DNA of 64,000 nucleotides, from the NCBI GenBank assembly GCA_023014485.1, contig JAJOZX010000485.1:420001-484000 (forward strand), written 5' to 3'. Positions 43,215 through 54,850 of the stretch are shown in pieces. Under the pieces are notes generated by a model. That model saw nothing but the letters and a program-made list of their open reading frames with translations. It was not told the origin of the DNA and ran no database searches. The DNA comes from Bathynomus jamesi (lineage: Eukaryota; Arthropoda; Malacostraca; Isopoda; Cirolanidae). Each line of letters begins with the position of its first letter. Position 1 is the first letter of the stretch. A program made the position numbers and the translations under genes.

Positions 43215-43867
43215 AATTTTTCTTTATTCATTAAACCACTTTAAACCTTTTATAACTTTGCCTTTATTACATTTGTAATAAACTTTGTATAAACAATAAA
43301 TTTTGTAATCATCAGGTTTTTTTTATTTAATTCCTTGCAAGGTGCCTATTCTGGGATTGAGGTTGAACGCAGGTGCTTCATCTGGGATTGAGGTACATCA
43401 GGTGCCTATTCTGGGATTGACCCCCTTTTTCTAACAATTTTTATCCCACATCGATTATATTATCATTCGAATTAGTTATCCTTAACTAATATTGATTTTA
43501 AGTGTCAATATGAGGAGAAAGTCTATAATTATACCCTACTTAAAATTTAACTCTCCTACGTTACACTCCCAAAATTTAATATTTAAAAATTTTACATACG
43601 CCTACGAGATTTCCAGATTCATAAACATCAAATTACCTTTCGTATCCCAAGGCAGAGACAATCTGCGCATTTTACATCGTCTTGAAAACTCCCTTGATTA
43701 AAAAAATTCTTCGTTTATAGCAATTATTTTAATTTTCTTCCACCGTCAAACTTCGCTTTTGCGTTTTTACAGTGACACAATTACTGCTTTCGTATTATGC
43801 CCTTTTTTTTGTTTTTCCATATGCTTTATTTGGAGATATTCGCTAATTCTTCATTTATATTTCATAT

Positions 43868-44099
43868 GAGTCCCTCCTAGGAAGAAGTGGCTAAGCGACA
43901 AAAGTAAAAAACGCAAGAAAACGCAGTTAAAAGTTGTACCAATTTGAAAGTGGGATAACTTTTGAACTTTTTAAAGATATTTCGATGAAATATCTTCAAA
44001 AATTAAAAAGTTACACTTTTAAATTGGTACAACTTTTAACTGCGTTTTCTGGCATGTTTTTACTTTTGTCGCTTAGCCACTTCTTCCAAGGAGGACCTC
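43868..44099. mobile_element. Foldback MITE, 232 bp
   Basis: Ends GAGTCCCTCCTAGGAAGAAG and the near-inverse. Arms of roughly 85-100 bp (GTGGCTAAGCGACAAAAGTA; GCAGTTAAAAGTTGTACCAA). A TCATAT/ATAT flank is present but the duplication length is unclear. Confidence 0.82.
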
Positions 44100-44829
44100 A
44101 TATATAATCGCCTAATCATAAATATCTCAGCAAATGCAAATGACTTTATTTCCTAATTTACTTACTTTCTCATTGAACTCTTAGCATTAGTTCTTATGAT
44201 ACAGACTCGTAAATGGTCATATATGATAAGTAATATCAATTAACTTGCAACTAACTTAATAATATAAAAAGATAATAAAATACTTTTAATCTTTAAAGAA
44301 TTATTTTGGCGAACTTGGTCTTGAATGTTGTTTTTTATAAATTACTTTTTTCTTTAGAATTTATGACCCTTGCTGACTTTTATTCCTCATTATGTTTCAT
44401 CCTCAGTTTTCATCTCCCGCTTGCTTTGGCTTCTTTGAAATCATGATGCGTCTTCTGTTCTTAGCACTTGTTTATTTCTTCCCGTGTCTTTTCCTCTTTG
44501 ACACTCGCTTGAGTAAGTGTCAAAGAGGAAAATATGCGAGAAACGACTTAATTATTCATTTATTATTTTATTCTTTTAGAGGAAAAATGAGAATAAGTCT
44601 GTGATAAAAAATAAATGTACTTTATTCCTTGAAGTGTGTTTAACAAATTTCAAAATATAATAAATGGAATTGACTCTGAAAGGAAACGGCAGTGCGACAG
44701 AAAGAAGTTACATTTTTTAACGTTACACAATTTGTGTGTGTGTGTGTGTGTTTTTTGGTGTGTGTGTGTGTGTGTGTGTGTGGTGTTTTGGTGTGAGGGG
44801 GGAAGGAGGAGTTGTTTAACCTTCTTCGT
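44100..44829. other. No gene seen; GT tracts
   Basis: AT-rich sequence with (GT)n at about 44733-44782. Confidence 0.45.
44489..44532. repeat. Short perfect hairpin
   Basis: TTTTCCTCTTTGACACT pairs with AGTGTCAAAGAGGAAAA across a loop of about 10 bp. Too short for a MITE; function unknown. Confidence 0.75.
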
Positions 44830-44995
44830 AACAGCAAAGGTATGACGGAGGGGACCTACAGCTTTACGTGGGATCCGAACCACGAGTCGCTATATCTTCT
44901 AGATATATAGGACGGTCTCCCATCAAACTATTACCCGGACCCAATGTCACTTAACTTCGCTGGTCGAGAGGAAGTAGTGTTACGAGAGTGGCTCC
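44830..44995 (-). repeat. 5S rRNA-derived SINE (SINE3-like)
   Basis: On the minus strand GAAGTTAAGTGACATTGGGT, CCGGGTAATAGTTTGATGGG and AGACCG follow the 5S rRNA order (TTAAGCAACGTCGGGCCTGG, TTAGTACTTGGATGGGAGACC), i.e. the internal control region of a 5S gene. Downstream come CGTGGTTCGGATCCCACG and TAAAGCTGTAGGTC, the tail also found in the tRNA-headed SINE family. It is diverged and not a functional 5S gene. Confidence 0.8.
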
Positions 44996-45117
44996 GAAGT
45001 AGCTCTCTTGATAATTAGCATTCGATGAAGTGTCAATTCGGAGGTATTTTTCTTTGAATTTCAGAAACACGCGATTTATATAAAAAACAAAAAAAAGCAC
45101 GATAATTCGATTAGTAT

Positions 45118-45350
45118 TATTGACCATGCTGACTACGAATCCATCAGCCCCGGGTTCGATTCCTGCCGATGACATGCGGCGCACGGCTCACCCAACTGTT
45201 TATCCTTCCATACCAAAAAAAATTGGTTGATAGATAAATGAGTACCCTGGGTATCCCAGCGGTTAAGACACTGGGTTGCTGATTGGGAGGTCGTGAGATC
45301 GAGTCAAGGCTAGGACTTTGTAATTTCTGACCGCCCATGGTGGATCGTAG
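45118..45350 (+). repeat. tRNA-derived SINE, second copy
   Basis: First module with a perfect B box GGTTCGATTCC (45153-45163); linker CTGTTTATCCTTCCATACCA; then GAGTACCCTGGGTATCCCAG with A box TATCCCAGCGG (45252-45262) and a B-box-like GATCGAGTC (45298-45306). Same order as 31505-31735 in reverse. The tail after the second B box is poorly preserved. Confidence 0.8.
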
Positions 45351-46494
45351 TTCGGATTCAACATCATTCCAACTACACGCATATTTCAGGATACGAGTAG
45401 CACGCAGTATCATTTCAGAGTAAAGAAGGTGTCAATGTACTAACGAGGCCTTCATCACCACTAAGAGCAACACTGTACTGTGCTATCATAGTTCAAAGGG
45501 AGCTGAAACCTTTTGAAAGACAATACTTTTAACCTACGAACCAAATTCTTGAATTGTTGATAAATTGTTTTTGAGTGAAAAATTTGGCGACAAAAATATT
45601 TGGATCTCGATCTACAAATATAACAAAACCTTCATATTTTGCAAGACGCTAAACTATCTTTTTCGCTTCAAACTATTATTTATATTTTTTACGACGAAAT
45701 AAAACCTAGAATAGATCTAACCAAATCAATACTAATTATCTAACCAAACGTACGCCTAACCGGGTATTAATTAAGTATATAGCATTTTCCTTAACGGAAC
45801 AAATTCTCGAAACAAAATTTGAATTACTGACCAAAATCACTGAATTTTATCTTAGCAAAAGACCACAAAAAATTTTGTAGAGATTTTGTAGACAAGCGAT
45901 AAGCGATAAGCAAATGAGGCGGGATGCTGCAGAGGGGTCGATCGTAGGTCGATCCTGAACTGTCGTTCGAACCCACACAAAGTAAGTAACACAAAGTAAG
46001 TAAGTAAGAAACTCCAAGAAAATATTTCTTGACAATAATTTTAAAATTTTTTTAGTTTTTGATGTCGTTTAAAGTGTAATGCGCCGAATCAAAGAATATA
46101 AAAAAATCATTGTTTTATTCAAGTGTACTGCTGTCATTTCTAGTTACCGTATTATCACTCCCGGTGCATGATTCTTCAAGAACAAGACGCACCATTAGTT
46201 TGTGTTTCCTCTCCTAGGCCACACGAATATACCAGTTTTTATAATCACAGGCTCAATCAAATCAACTCAGGCTTGATCTACAAAAACTGGACCAAAAACT
46301 ATGAGTGTTTATAAATCTAAAACGTTCCATTTATACAGACATGTACGTTTAAATCTTTAGTATTTTCGTACGTTATTAAAATTTCAATACGATATCTTTA
46401 GATATCTCAAACTATTTCTCTCACACTGTAATTAAAATTATTCATAATAAACAAAGAATAAAAATATATAATAAAATATATAATGTAACATATA
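45351..46494. other. No gene seen
   Basis: AT-rich. A lone B-box-like GTGGGTTCGAACGAC (minus, about 45963-45977) and a GTAAGTAA repeat near 45979-46010 are the only notable words. Confidence 0.45.
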
Positions 46495-47400
46495 CAGGGC
46501 GTCCCAAAAAAATGTATACACACTTTAAATACTTATAAAGGCAGTGTTTATTAAAATACATTTCATTTTCAAAATGTAATAGAATCTACAGACATTATTT
46601 AATTGTTTTGTCAACGCCTGTTTTCAAACTGACGTCCGTTCTGGTCCAGGCACTGCTGATAACGCGAAGCAATGGAATCGCAAACATCACGAAACATTTC
46701 GTTTGGTATTTGTGTGCATTCTCGTTCAATGGCTGCTCTCAATTCAGCGACTGTTGCAGGTTTTATAGCGTAGACTTTGTCTTTTAAGTATCCCCATAAA
46801 AAAAAGTCTAGTGGTGTGAGGTCTGGTGAACGCGGAGGGTATTCTACGAAACCCCTTCGTCCAATCCACATCCACATCGTGCCAAGTACCACTCGCAATA
46901 CTCCACTCTTTGGTCCAGATCATCTTCATTAATAGCATGGACTAATCTTGGACTGTAACTTTTCCATTGACAGCGCTTCAAAATGCGTTGGACAGACGAT
47001 TCTGAAATTCCTACCTCACGACTCGCTTGCCGCACATATTTTCTTGGACTTTGGTGATACGTTTCCAGTACTCTTTCTTGCTTTGTGGGGCTTGTCGATG
47101 TCCGTGGTCTTCCGGAACGCTTCTTGTGGACATTCTGAACAGTTCCATCGGCTTCAAACTTATCTCTAATTCGAGTGATGGTAAGTCGCGTTGGTGGATC
47201 TGTTTGAAACTCCCTCCTAAACTGTCTTTGCACTTCAACTGCGTTTTCACACTTCCAGTAGCATTTTAGAATGAATTTCCTTTGTTCAAAGTTTAGTCTG
47301 ACTGCCATTATTAATTCTAATGGGTTTAACTTGGAAAGAAAGAAACATCAATTGAGCTATCAGCTGTTAAAGTGTGTATACATTTTTTTGGGACGCCCTG
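46495..47400 (-). mobile_element. Mariner deletion derivative, 906 bp
   Basis: Ends CAGGGCGTCCCAAAAAAATG and the inverse, flanked by TA, with about 30 bp of terminal identity. Related to mariner 1 by protein. It carries one transposase with a central deletion. Confidence 0.94.
46608..47308 (-). pseudogene. Mariner transposase with the catalytic centre deleted
   Basis: ATG at 47308: [20 protein letters not shown] (DUF4817-like HTH), [20 protein letters not shown], second [43 protein letters not shown]. It then jumps near 46880, with a frame change, to [20 protein letters not shown] (third Asp), DFFLWGYLKDKVY and CLDQNGRQFENRR with stop. The first two catalytic Asp residues (WSDE and QQDGAP blocks, about 130 residues) are lost in one deletion; the flanking parts are otherwise well preserved. 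Confidence 0.93.
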
Positions 47401-47419
47401 TATATATATATATATATAA

Positions 47420-48654
<1,235 letters not shown>

Positions 48655-48734
48655 CAGGGTGTTTATAAAATCACGCAAGTGAATGTGATGAAGTGTACAT
48701 GCATATTAACTTGAGTGACTTTATGAACACCCTG
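48655..48734. mobile_element. Minimal mariner MITE, 80 bp
   Basis: CAGGGTGTTTATAAAATCAC and its near-inverse with TA on both sides and only about 25 bp between the ends. Confidence 0.9.
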
Positions 48735-48856
48735 TATTATTATGTAGCTCCTGTAGTTTATTTATATTTTAACGATGAGCCAAAACTGAAATTCTTTCCA
48801 TCATGTGTTGCTTTTATAATTGCAAAATACTAATATGAAAATGAAAGTCTGATTTT

Positions 48857-49147
48857 ATTTTAGGGAAATGCGGAAGAGCCTCCAAATATATTCTCAAATT
48901 TTCTCGTAATAAAACCACCAACCGCCATTTCTTGCTCTCGATAATTAAATTGACCGTACCCACTACCCAAATCCTCTGACCATACCCTCTTTGTGGTGAG
49001 ATTTAATCTGACTAATATACTCACCCTCTCTTCTTGCAGTCTTTTCATATTGTATTCATAAGAAGAAAATGAAGCATTCCTGGACGCAGAAGGGTTCATC
49101 TTGGACTGAATGTGAAGAACGAGGTTGTCGGAGGTGTTCTGGTACAA
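48857..49147 (-). CDS. Open frame of unknown origin
   Basis: Minus-strand 95-codon frame with ATG at 49147: HIQSKMNPSASRNASFSSYE, YNMKRLQEERVSILVRLNLT, then GQFNYREQEMAVGGFITRKF. No domain recognised. The codon content looks more protein-like than neighbouring frames, but no intron signals or partner exons are convincing. Confidence 0.25.
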
Positions 49148-50029
49148 TTCAAAATGGCACTCGTGCTTTTAAAGAAAGGAAAAATACATTTTTATTCTAG
49201 TATTACAATGATAAAACACGTAAACTTTGGGAGAATGAATTTCTTTTGTTTCATGGAATAATCGAGACCTTGAAGCGAGTTTTATTTGATTGAATTTTAT
49301 GTACTCGAAATTACTGGCAGTTAAAATAATTATTAAAATTACATTACGTTACATCGTACAACGTTCTGAAAAATTTATAAAAATAACTTTTATTTTTTTG
49401 TTATCGATTCACGTTTAGGCGAAAAATGAATCTTTTATTAAATATTAAAAAAAAAAAAAAAAAAAAAATTTTTCTTAAAACAGAGATGACCGTATCCTGC
49501 CCGCGAGGCAGCTTTCCCCGGTTTCCGGCCTAGCAATATTTGTGGCAAAATTCCTGTCAGATAAATAAAATAAAATATTAAAAATATTAAAAATATTAAA
49601 AATATTACAAATATTAAAAAAATATTAAAAGAAAACTTTAAAATCAAAACATTATTGGTATGCTTGCATCGTATAACACCATTTTTTTTTTCCATTTTGG
49701 ACAACCATTTTGACCCCATTTTTCCATCTTTCACACTAGGGGTCCAGCCCTCGGACCCCTCGGGGTGAAAGAAAGTGAAACCCAAGCAAACAAAACTTTG
49801 TCATCAGTGTCTTAAGACATTTTATGATAACATAAAGTCGATCATAAACTGTAAGTGAACGATGAATGATGAGTGGAATTATCAACGTCGTATGTAATAG
49901 AAAGAAAGAAATAGAGTGTGTGTGTGTGTGTGTGGTGTGTGTGTGTGTGTGTGTAGCACGACACACTATCCTGCTGGAACGAGGAATGTCCGTCATTTTT
50001 TTGTCTTGTCTTCAAAGTATGTTGTTCGA
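49148..50029. other. No gene seen
   Basis: AT-rich, with an A run (49447-49468), AAATATTA repeats (49575-49625) and (GT)n 49917-49955. Confidence 0.45.
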
Positions 50030-50592
50030 GGATGTGTTACGGTGACACTGGAATTGAGGGTCGTATCTTCATGGTAAAACCAGACTTTCCCTGTGCTCTG
50101 GCTGCCAAAGAATCACCGAATCATGACCTTTATAGGGTGTTTTATGGTTACAGTAGTATTTGAAACATTGTCGTATAAAGATGACCCTTCCCAAATTGCA
50201 TTATTTGGCTCTCGTCGCTGAACAAAACAGTTCATATTTCTTTGCAAAAAGAAGACGCTTCTTTTTCTTTTTTTCTTTTCATTTAGAAGTTTTGCTTCTT
50301 TCCTTTTTTTCTTCCTTTTACTGATCTTCTTGCGATTAAATTGCTCTCATTTTGAAGGTTCTACTGACGGGAGTAGGAGGATGGCATTATTAGTGCGCTA
50401 AGTCGTTCTTCGTGACCTGCCAGAACTAATTGTTTTGGCTTGTACTCTCTATCTTTGAAAATCCTTTTTGAGCTTGCATTCTGCTGACTGAAATGTTTGT
50501 AGCCGGAAGGCTACGTGCCTTTGGCTAGCTTTTCTTAAAAGTGTTTCCACCTGACTTCGCTTTTTGGGAGTTATTTCCGGTTTTCTGGCCAT
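50030..50592 (-). pseudogene. Tc1-like transposase fragment
   Basis: Minus strand from ATG 50592: MARKPEITPKKRSQVETLLK (Tc1-type first HTH), SLPATNISVSRMQAQKGFSK, then after broken, pyrimidine-rich DNA FCSATRAK/LFSDESQIMQFG (first catalytic Asp: SDES), SNTTVTIKHPIKVMI and GKVWFYHEDTTLNSSVTVTH. This follows the Tc1/mariner order HTH, SDES, KHP..VMVWG. Many frameshifts; no ends recognised. Confidence 0.7.
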
Positions 50593-51263
50593 TTGTAGCT
50601 TTTATAAATTAGGAATTCAAACAAGTTAAAGGAATAATACTGAATTTAGAAACTTTTCTCGAACTTTTCTGGATCTTTCGTTTAAGTGTAGCAAATTTAA
50701 AGGCATATTGGATCCAGATACTGTACTGTTATTTTGAAAACTATAAACAAAATTAATAATTAAATGAAAATAATAGATAATATTATTAATACAATTGAAT
50801 TTTATATAGATTGAAATGGCTAAGATTTATATTTGTATATTATTATTTAGGAAGTGTAAAAAAAAAAATGCAAAATAATATCTAAATTCTACTTTTTTCA
50901 AATCACCCTTCAGCCCCTTACTCTTGGTTGTCATCGCTATAAGGAAAATCGTACACTATTACTTTGCATTTTCACATATTTTAGCATCTTTTGATTCATG
51001 GAGCAAAGGTCGAGGTCATAAAAAAAGTGTCCTTTTCTGTCAAACTATAATGAATGCAAAAATTGTAACAAAAAAATAAAAAAGACACATTACAGAAATT
51101 TGAGAGTGACTAAATATTTGGCCAAGACTGTATTCCCTCAAAACTTTTCGATGCCAACATTTTTACTACGACTGTAACGTACTAGTAATCCCTGTAAGGC
51201 CATTATCAATTTCATGAGCATCAAAGATTTGTACGTTTGATTTAAAATTTTATTTTATTTTAC
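50593..51263. other. No gene seen
   Basis: AT-rich noncoding sequence. Confidence 0.45.
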
Positions 51264-51266
51264 AGC

Positions 51267-51534
51267 GCAATTCCTCGTAGTTTTGGAGAATTCTGATGAG
51301 CCTAGGATTGGGTGGAGAAGAGCAAACCTGATTGTAAAGTGGGCAGACATCTCGGGGAAATTTTCTTTCAACATCCTTGACTCAGTGACTCACTCCACTT
51401 TCTTAATGAACTCACTACAACGTAAAACTCCTGAAATTATCGCTCACTCAACTTTCTTACTCAATTCTCACTCTTCGATCCGCGCATTCGGACGATTTAC
51501 AATTGCTTTTACATTTACAGCGTTGACTGAATAA
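51267..51534 (+). CDS. Weak candidate terminal exon
   Basis: A TTTTATTTTATTTTACAG acceptor at 51249-51266 precedes an open stretch of 88 codons: AQFLVVLENSDEPRIGWRRA, VKWADISGKFSFNILDS, and two similar HSTFLMNS/HSTFLLNS repeats, then a stop. No domain recognised. Probably chance. Confidence 0.2.
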
Positions 51535-51675
51535 ATTTATGCCACCATATTGACTACATCTCATTAACACTATTTTTCTTGTTATTTTCATGTGTGAATG
51601 GAGTCCGATACGACACTGAAAAGAGCATTCCTATATACATCGGGTCGGAAATATATATTTAAATATATATATACA

Positions 51676-51813
<138 letters not shown>

Positions 51814-51886
51814 CAAACACTATATGAACATTTAATATATTAGATTTTCAATGCCATTTATTCTCTAAAAACTTATACGTAATATA

Positions 51887-51979
51887 CAGGGTGTCCCATA
51901 AGTCAGGTCTCATAGGAAAATTTATTTGAAATTAAATTTTTCCTATGAGACCGGACTTACGGACTTATGGGACACCCTG
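51887..51979. mobile_element. Minimal mariner MITE, 93 bp
   Basis: CAGGGTGTCCCATAAGTCAG ... AATTT and its near-perfect inverse, flanked by TA. It consists of the two terminal repeats only. Confidence 0.93.
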
Positions 51980-52184
51980 TATATATACAGTATATGTTGA
52001 ATTTACTTCATATACCTCATTAGAGTAATAGTGACTTACCTTCATATAGAGTAAATACATTATTGTACATTTATGTATTATTATTATTATATTCCATATA
52101 ATAACCTAATAAAATGGCGTCACTTCTACTTATAAGAAATCGATTTCATAAATAATATATTGCGTTTGTTGAAGAAAGTGGCGA

Positions 52185-52230
<46 letters not shown>

Positions 52231-52640
52231 CGTGAAAAGAGAACCCGTATTTATCCGTGTTCCCTTTCCCGATTCCACATGGGTCATTAAATGAATATTT
52301 TTTGGGAAAGAAACTTACAAGACCGGAAATTAAATTGTTCTCTTTTACGGTCTTGTCTCGGAATTATTCACGAGGGGATAAAAACCGTAAAAAAAAAACA
52401 AAGAATTACTTAAAGAGATTGAAACTGTAATAATGAAACCATTTATTTATTTATTAAAAAAAGAAAGAATTAGAATTATATTCACCATAAAAAGATAATT
52501 TGCGACAAAAGGTTCTTTACTTATGTTAACATGAAGGAAACGAGACCAGAATTGTAGGATTGTTAAATACGTTATAGGCAAGTATCATTATTAGGTATGT
52601 TTTTTTTTTAAATCATTCTATACAAAGTATTTAGCTCGAA

Positions 52641-52698
<58 letters not shown>

Positions 52699-52711
52699 AC
52701 GCGGTCTTTCT
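51980..52711. other. No gene seen; TA tracts
   Basis: TA tracts at 52185-52225 and 52647-52683, the latter followed by (CA)n and the 3' end of a LINE. Confidence 0.5.
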
Positions 52712-54850
52712 TCACACGAAGGTCAAGCTGGTGGCCCCGCCTCTAGTCCTGGCTTGGTGGAGGAGCGAGTTGCTCTCTTGCGCTCTCTACCGTACATAGC
52801 CAGGTACACCCGGCTCATCTGGTACCGTCCTGAGCCAGGCATCTAGTCTTCTCTTGAAGACTTCAACTTTGACCCCTGTAACGTTTCTGAGGTCCTTTGG
52901 AAGCTGGTTGAAAATTCTTGGCCCCCTGACAACCAAGTTATTTTCCTTCAGAGTTGAGGAAGTCCCTTGTCGGGCCTTTAATTTGGGAACACTACATTCT
53001 GCTTTTCCTATTTTCCAGTGTTGTTTGGATGGTACAGTAATTGGGTTTAGTTTGAGGTTTGGTACCAGTTTTTCGATAATTTTCCATATGTAGATTATGG
53101 TATACCTCTCTCTTCTTCTCTCCAGGGAGTACAGATTTAGTTTACGTAGTCTTTCCCAGTAGTTGAGTTCTTTGCAGCCATCAATCTTGGCTGTGAAATG
53201 TGTCTGCGTTTCTTCTAGTTTATTAATTTCTTCCTTTTTATATGGGGACGTCAAAACTGAGCAGTATTCAAGTGTTCTCAGCAGGGAATCATTACTGTCT
53301 TGTCCCTCCTTTTGAACGTTCTTAGTACCTGTCCCGCGACTCTTTTTGCTTTGTTTATTGCTATCTGATTTTGTGTCTCGAATTTGGCATCATCGGTCAT
53401 TATTACCCCCAAGTCGACCACTTTCGTGCTTTTCTGAATTTCTTGTCTAGCTGGAGCATAATATGCAGTCTGTTTAAGTTCCTCATTTCTACCATATCTC
53501 AAGAGCTGAAGTTTCTCGGTGTTAAATGTCATATTGTTGTCTTCTCACCATGTGTATATTTTGTTCGTGTCTCTCTGCAAGGCCTCCACTTCATTTGCGT
53601 CGCTGATTTTTCTGCTGATCTTTGTATTGTCCGCAAAGGATGTTACTATACTGTTGCTGCTTACTCCACTGTCTATGTCTGTTAGCATGATAATGAACAG
53701 GAGTGGGGCCACTACTGTACCTTGTGGTACCGAGCTGCGTACTTCTGATTCTGATGATGATACACCTTGAATTTTGACCACCTGTAATCGTTTTCTGAGG
53801 AAGTTGTAGATCCATTTTCCCACTTTGCCTGTTATTCCCATATGTTTCATTTTATGTGCTATTATACCATGATCGCATTTGTCGAAAGCTTTAGCAAAAT
53901 CCGTGTACATGACATCATAGTTTTCATTGCCTTCAAGGGCATCTAGGATATTGTTATAATGCTCTATAAGTTGTGATAGGCATGATCTTCCTGATCGGAA
54001 TCCGTGCTAATTTTCGTTGAATCTTTCCAGTGTCTCCAAGAAGTCATAGATTTTCTCTCTGACTATTCTTTCAAAATTTTGGTGAGGTGGGACGTCAAGG
54101 ACACTGGTCTATAGTTCTTTGCTTGAGATCTATCCCCTCCTTTATATATAGGGACGATGTTTGCTCTTTTCAAGATGCTCGGTATTTCCCCAGTGTCTAG
54201 GGATCTTCTCCATATCCAGTATAAGGGTGTAGCTATTTCATTTTTACAGTTTTTAATTAATAGTGCGTTCCATTTGTCCGGACCTGCAGCTGAATGTGAT
54301 TTCATTTGTCCTATAGCTCTCGCTACATCTTCTGGGGTAAAATCAAAGTCTGTTATACATTCTCCTTGCAATTTCTCTTTGAAGAATGCATCTATGTCAG
54401 GTATCGCTTTGTCACTTTTTGGGTACTGAAGACCGATTCATACTGGGCTCTCAATGTTTCAGATATTTCTTTTAGATCGTCTGTTAGTTCATTATTTCCT
54501 TTCCTTAAGGGCCCGATAGTAGCGCGCGTTTTTGTTTTCCTTTTCGCATAGCTGTAGAAGTATTTTGGATTTTCCTTTATTGCTTCTACCGCCTTTTCCT
54601 CTTCCCTCTCTGTATGGCCCTTTATCAGAGTTTGTATTTCCCAATCGATTCTCTCCAGTTTTTCTTGTATTCTTTCCTGGCATTGTTGTCTCCGCAATTA
54701 GCTAACTTCGTCGCTACTCTCTTTCTTTTGCGGAATATTCTTCTCTTTTGCCTCTCTAGCCAGTTCCTCTTTCCTTTTGGCTGTGCTTTCGGAGCATATT
54801 TTTCCAAAATTCTCAGCGTCTTTTCTTCCAAGGTTGTTAGCATTTCCTCA
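52712..54850 (-). pseudogene. CCCH-finger LINE copy B, RT half
   Basis: Minus strand: ENPKYFYSYAKRKTKTRATI, SAAGPDKWNALLIKNCKNEI, LDTGEIPSILKRANIVPIYK and NYRPVSLTSHLTKI (RT motifs 1-2), YTDFAKAFDKCDHGIIAHKM (active-site Asp), VPQGTVVAPLLF, then SFADNTKISR where the second catalytic Asp of FADD is Asn (53626-53628). It continues with LQLLRYGRNEELKQ, DLGVIMTDDAKFET, YWERLRKLNLYSLERRRERY and the tail DLRNVTGVKVEVFKRRLDAW ... SLTFV and stop. Several frameshifts and a TGG-to-TAG stop near 52793. No RNase H. Confidence 0.92.

Larger units (their letters stand above)
42226..43423 (+). mobile_element. Merlin-superfamily transposon, 1198 bp including a nested hairpin
   Basis: Ends GG(A/G)TCAATCCCAGAATAGG and inverse, with a perfect 8-bp target duplication CCTTTTTC (42218-42225 and 43424-43431), as known for Merlin (8-9 bp). 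Subterminal copies of GGTGCTTAATCTGGGATTGA occur twice near the left end and in related form near the right end. It keeps the last exon of an IS1595/ISXO2-like transposase, split by a foldback insertion. Confidence 0.92.

Noticed and set aside
44912..44965. Possible functional 5S rRNA gene
   Set aside because: Only part of the 5S sequence is present, with several mismatches, and it is joined to a SINE tail.
45963..45977. Lone B-box-like sequence on the minus strand
   Set aside because: No matching A box at the right distance and no similarity to the two SINE families.
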